This document shows positions 62,533 to 64,000 of a DNA stretch of 64,000 nt, piece by piece. Source of the DNA: Prevotella sp. (lineage in GTDB: Bacteria > Bacteroidota > Bacteroidia > Bacteroidales > Bacteroidaceae); the NCBI GenBank assembly GCA_017548605.1, contig JAFYZT010000036.1, positions 124,001-188,000 of the forward strand, read 5' to 3'. The notes under the pieces were generated by a model. That model ran no database searches. It was not told where the DNA came from and saw only the letters and a program-made list of their open reading frames with translations. The position numbers were made by a program, and so were the translations under genes. How positions within the stretch are numbered: position 1 is the first letter of the stretch; every line of letters starts with the position of its first letter.

Positions 62533-63597
62533 TTATATCTTTTTGTATTTAACCGAATAATTGTATGACTTGTTGTCAATATACATTTGATACTCTTTGA
62601 TTCCTTTTTCTTGTGCAATCAAATGCAACATTTTCTTATTGATTGCTGAAATACTCGTACCATAATATATAGCATTGGGTTTCAAATGGTATATGCAAGT
62701 AGGAGTTTTATCCTGAAAGTCATTCATCTTGCTAATAATAAGTCTCCATTCCTTTTCATAACTCCATTGAGAAGACTTGTACAATTGGCACTTAGACACA
62801 GCAAATGTGTCTGGATATTTTATGGGCAATCCAAAACTTTTACCAATGTAAAATGCCAAAAAATCTGTTGCATCATAACGCTGATTATCATATATTATGG
62901 GGTAAATATTTCCAACTACAGCTTTTTTGCATTGCTTCAACTTATCACAATTCACACATTGCATTTGAAGCGCCCTTAAGTCATATTCCAAAGCGAATCC
63001 TTTATGAGAATTTGCATAATGTGACCACATCCTAACAGAATGAATGTCCTCACTAAAGCATGCAATGAAAGCCATTTGTTTTACTGTATTTACCGCTTCA
63101 TCTGTAAGTTTATCAATAGAACTTTTAATATTATCTTTAATATTATCCGTAATAGAGCCATATTCCTCAATCATGTCATCACCTGCATTTTTTATGGAGA
63201 CCTTTGCATTGTCTAATAGTTCTTTAGGATACACAGAATATAACAAATCGGGAAAATCGCCTCCAGAAAGGAAATGGCTTCTTAATGCATAAACTACATC
63301 CTTTGACATTCCCATCATTATTGAATTAAGCAATCCTTCTTTATCATATCTAAAAAGACAATCATAAGGATCATTAAATTTTTCTGACGTAACAGCAAAT
63401 AGTTTGTCTTCATTAAACGCATCCAAATTCATTTCAGAACAATCCCTATAGCGGAATAATCTTGATGGAATATGCTCAAGAAGATGTTTTGATAAAGGAA
63501 GAAGTTTTTCTTTCTGTTCTTCATCAGAAATTCCTTCCGGTAATTTGATTCCTTCCAACAAGTCTTTAAACTCTTGTCTGTAATGCTGTTTACCCAT
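62533..63597 (-). CDS. DUF2971 family protein
   Basis: 354 residues, cytosolic. The DUF2971 core is FRYRDCSEMNLDAF, KLFAVTSEKFNDPYDC, FIACFSEDIHSVRMWSHYANSHKGFALEYD, and SYEKEWRLI near the C-terminus. The family is widespread and uncharacterised, often found near mobile or defence genes. Here it lies 40 bp upstream of the AlbA-fold gene on the same strand. AT-rich compared with the pigment cluster. Confidence 0.82.
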   Translation of the reverse strand: MGKQHYRQEFKDLLEGIKLPEGISDEEQKEKLLPLSKHLLEHIPSRLFRYRDCSEMNLDAFNEDKLFAVTSEKFNDPYDCLFRYDKEGLLNSIMMGMSKDVVYALRSHFLSGGDFPDLLYSVYPKELLDNAKVSIKNAGDDMIEEYGSITDNIKDNIKSSIDKLTDEAVNTVKQMAFIACFSEDIHSVRMWSHYANSHKGFALEYDLRALQMQCVNCDKLKQCKKAVVGNIYPIIYDNQRYDATDFLAFYIGKSFGLPIKYPDTFAVSKCQLYKSSQWSYEKEWRLIISKMNDFQDKTPTCIYHLKPNAIYYGTSISAINKKMLHLIAQEKGIKEYQMYIDNKSYNYSVKYKKI

Positions 63598-63636
63598 ATA
63601 TGATAGAATGCTTAAATTGATGTTTTATTATGAGAA

Positions 63637-64000
63637 TTATTCCAATTGCTTCCTATACACAGCATCTAAAGTTTGACCATCCTTATCTTTCCAAACGAGC
63701 CAACCGTTATTACTACTACCGATACAGAAGTCGGCAGCAGTACTGGGACTTGGGAATGTCTTATCTGACTCTAATTCCAACTTGTCACCATTGCTGACAG
63801 TATAATCCTTAAGAAGAGTCTCACGTTTCTCTTTCCAAGTAAACGATGGGACAGACGACTTTGCTATGAAGCTACCCTTTAATACGGTAAAGCCATTGGT
63901 GTCATAAAAGCCCCTTGCATCACAACCACGCCCTTTTGTATAGAACAAGTGTTCTTCTTTCGGCTTGGCTACATCAAAGATGTTACAACCAATAAAGGAT
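63637..64000 (-). CDS. DUF4357 protein, C-terminal part (5' end outside window)
   Basis: The frame is open from the window edge to the stop at 63637, so only the last 120 residues or so are seen. They carry the DUF4357 domain: FTVLKGSFIAKS, TFPSPSTAADFCIGSSNNGWLVWKDKDGQTLD. In complete proteins this domain usually follows a GIY-YIG nuclease-like domain; the visible lead (IGCNIFDVAKPKEEHLFYTKGRG) is consistent with that. Function is not known. Confidence 0.75.
   Translation of the reverse strand, partial: SFIGCNIFDVAKPKEEHLFYTKGRGCDARGFYDTNGFTVLKGSFIAKSSVPSFTWKEKRETLLKDYTVSNGDKLELESDKTFPSPSTAADFCIGSSNNGWLVWKDKDGQTLDAVYRKQLE

Noticed and set aside
1..64000. tRNA, rRNA, insertion sequence or prophage genes
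   Set aside because: None seen: no cloverleaf-like sequence with conserved T-loop, no transposase or integrase frame, no phage structural genes.

Overview
The window is a Bacteroidota chromosome segment, most likely from the Prevotella/Segatella group. The evidence is: repeated TAnnTTTG -7 promoter boxes of the Bacteroidota primary sigma factor, a 287-residue RpoD of the short Bacteroidota type, an ECF sigma / DUF4974 anti-sigma / TonB-dependent receptor operon, a GldB-like lipoprotein, periplasmic GH2 and GH31 glycosidases, and DUF4861 and DUF4230 proteins. I found no rRNA, tRNA, CRISPR array, transposase or integrase.

Layout. 1-1308: 5' part of a secreted fibronectin type III protein (minus), with two promoter-plus-terminator units in its upstream region. 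2214-7288: GH2 glycosidase, DUF4861 protein, a 21-bp minisatellite and a GldB-like lipoprotein (plus). 7415-11064: ECF sigma, anti-sigma and TonB-dependent receptor (minus). 11178-14135: an AT-rich run of five small lipoproteins, at least one resembling NTF2-fold immunity proteins. 14522-21502: dipeptidyl peptidase IV, a second DUF4861 protein, indolepyruvate oxidoreductase IorAB and an aminotransferase (plus). 21646-23845: a secreted basic-tailed protein, an HPr-kinase-like ATPase, an S24/S26 peptidase and PqqD (minus), a possible peptide-modification set. 23994-27673: RpoD, HtrA and a LOG-like protein.

27827-47381 is a leftward biosynthetic cluster of about 21 genes that matches the aryl polyene / flexirubin-type pigment clusters of Gram-negative bacteria. 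It has a FabG ketoreductase, three ketosynthases (two with extra C-terminal ketosynthase-like domains), three acyl carrier proteins, two hotdog dehydratases, a thioesterase, an AMP-dependent ligase, a methyltransferase, an LpxL-like and a PlsC-like acyltransferase, a glycosyltransferase-acyltransferase fusion, a LolA-like carrier, an MMPL/RND exporter, a small EamA/SMR-type membrane protein, an esterase and two small secreted proteins. Together they could build an aryl polyene on a carrier protein, couple it to a lipid, and move it to the outer membrane. No aromatic ammonia-lyase for the starter unit is present.

47699-56898: GH31, GH2, GH31 and a DUF5009-type membrane protein (plus), a small sugar-releasing set without SusC/SusD. 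56972-60795: metallo-beta-lactamase-fold hydrolase, alanine/glycine:cation symporter and two DUF4230 proteins (minus). 61074-64000: AlbA/Schlafen-like ATPase regulator, DUF2971 protein and the C-terminus of a DUF4357 protein, an accessory-looking end.

A theme across the window is that many gene junctions carry their own short degenerate tandem array. Several arrays run into reading frames: they encode a linker inside a ketosynthase, the C-terminal tail of the lipid exporter and the N-terminus of the thioesterase.
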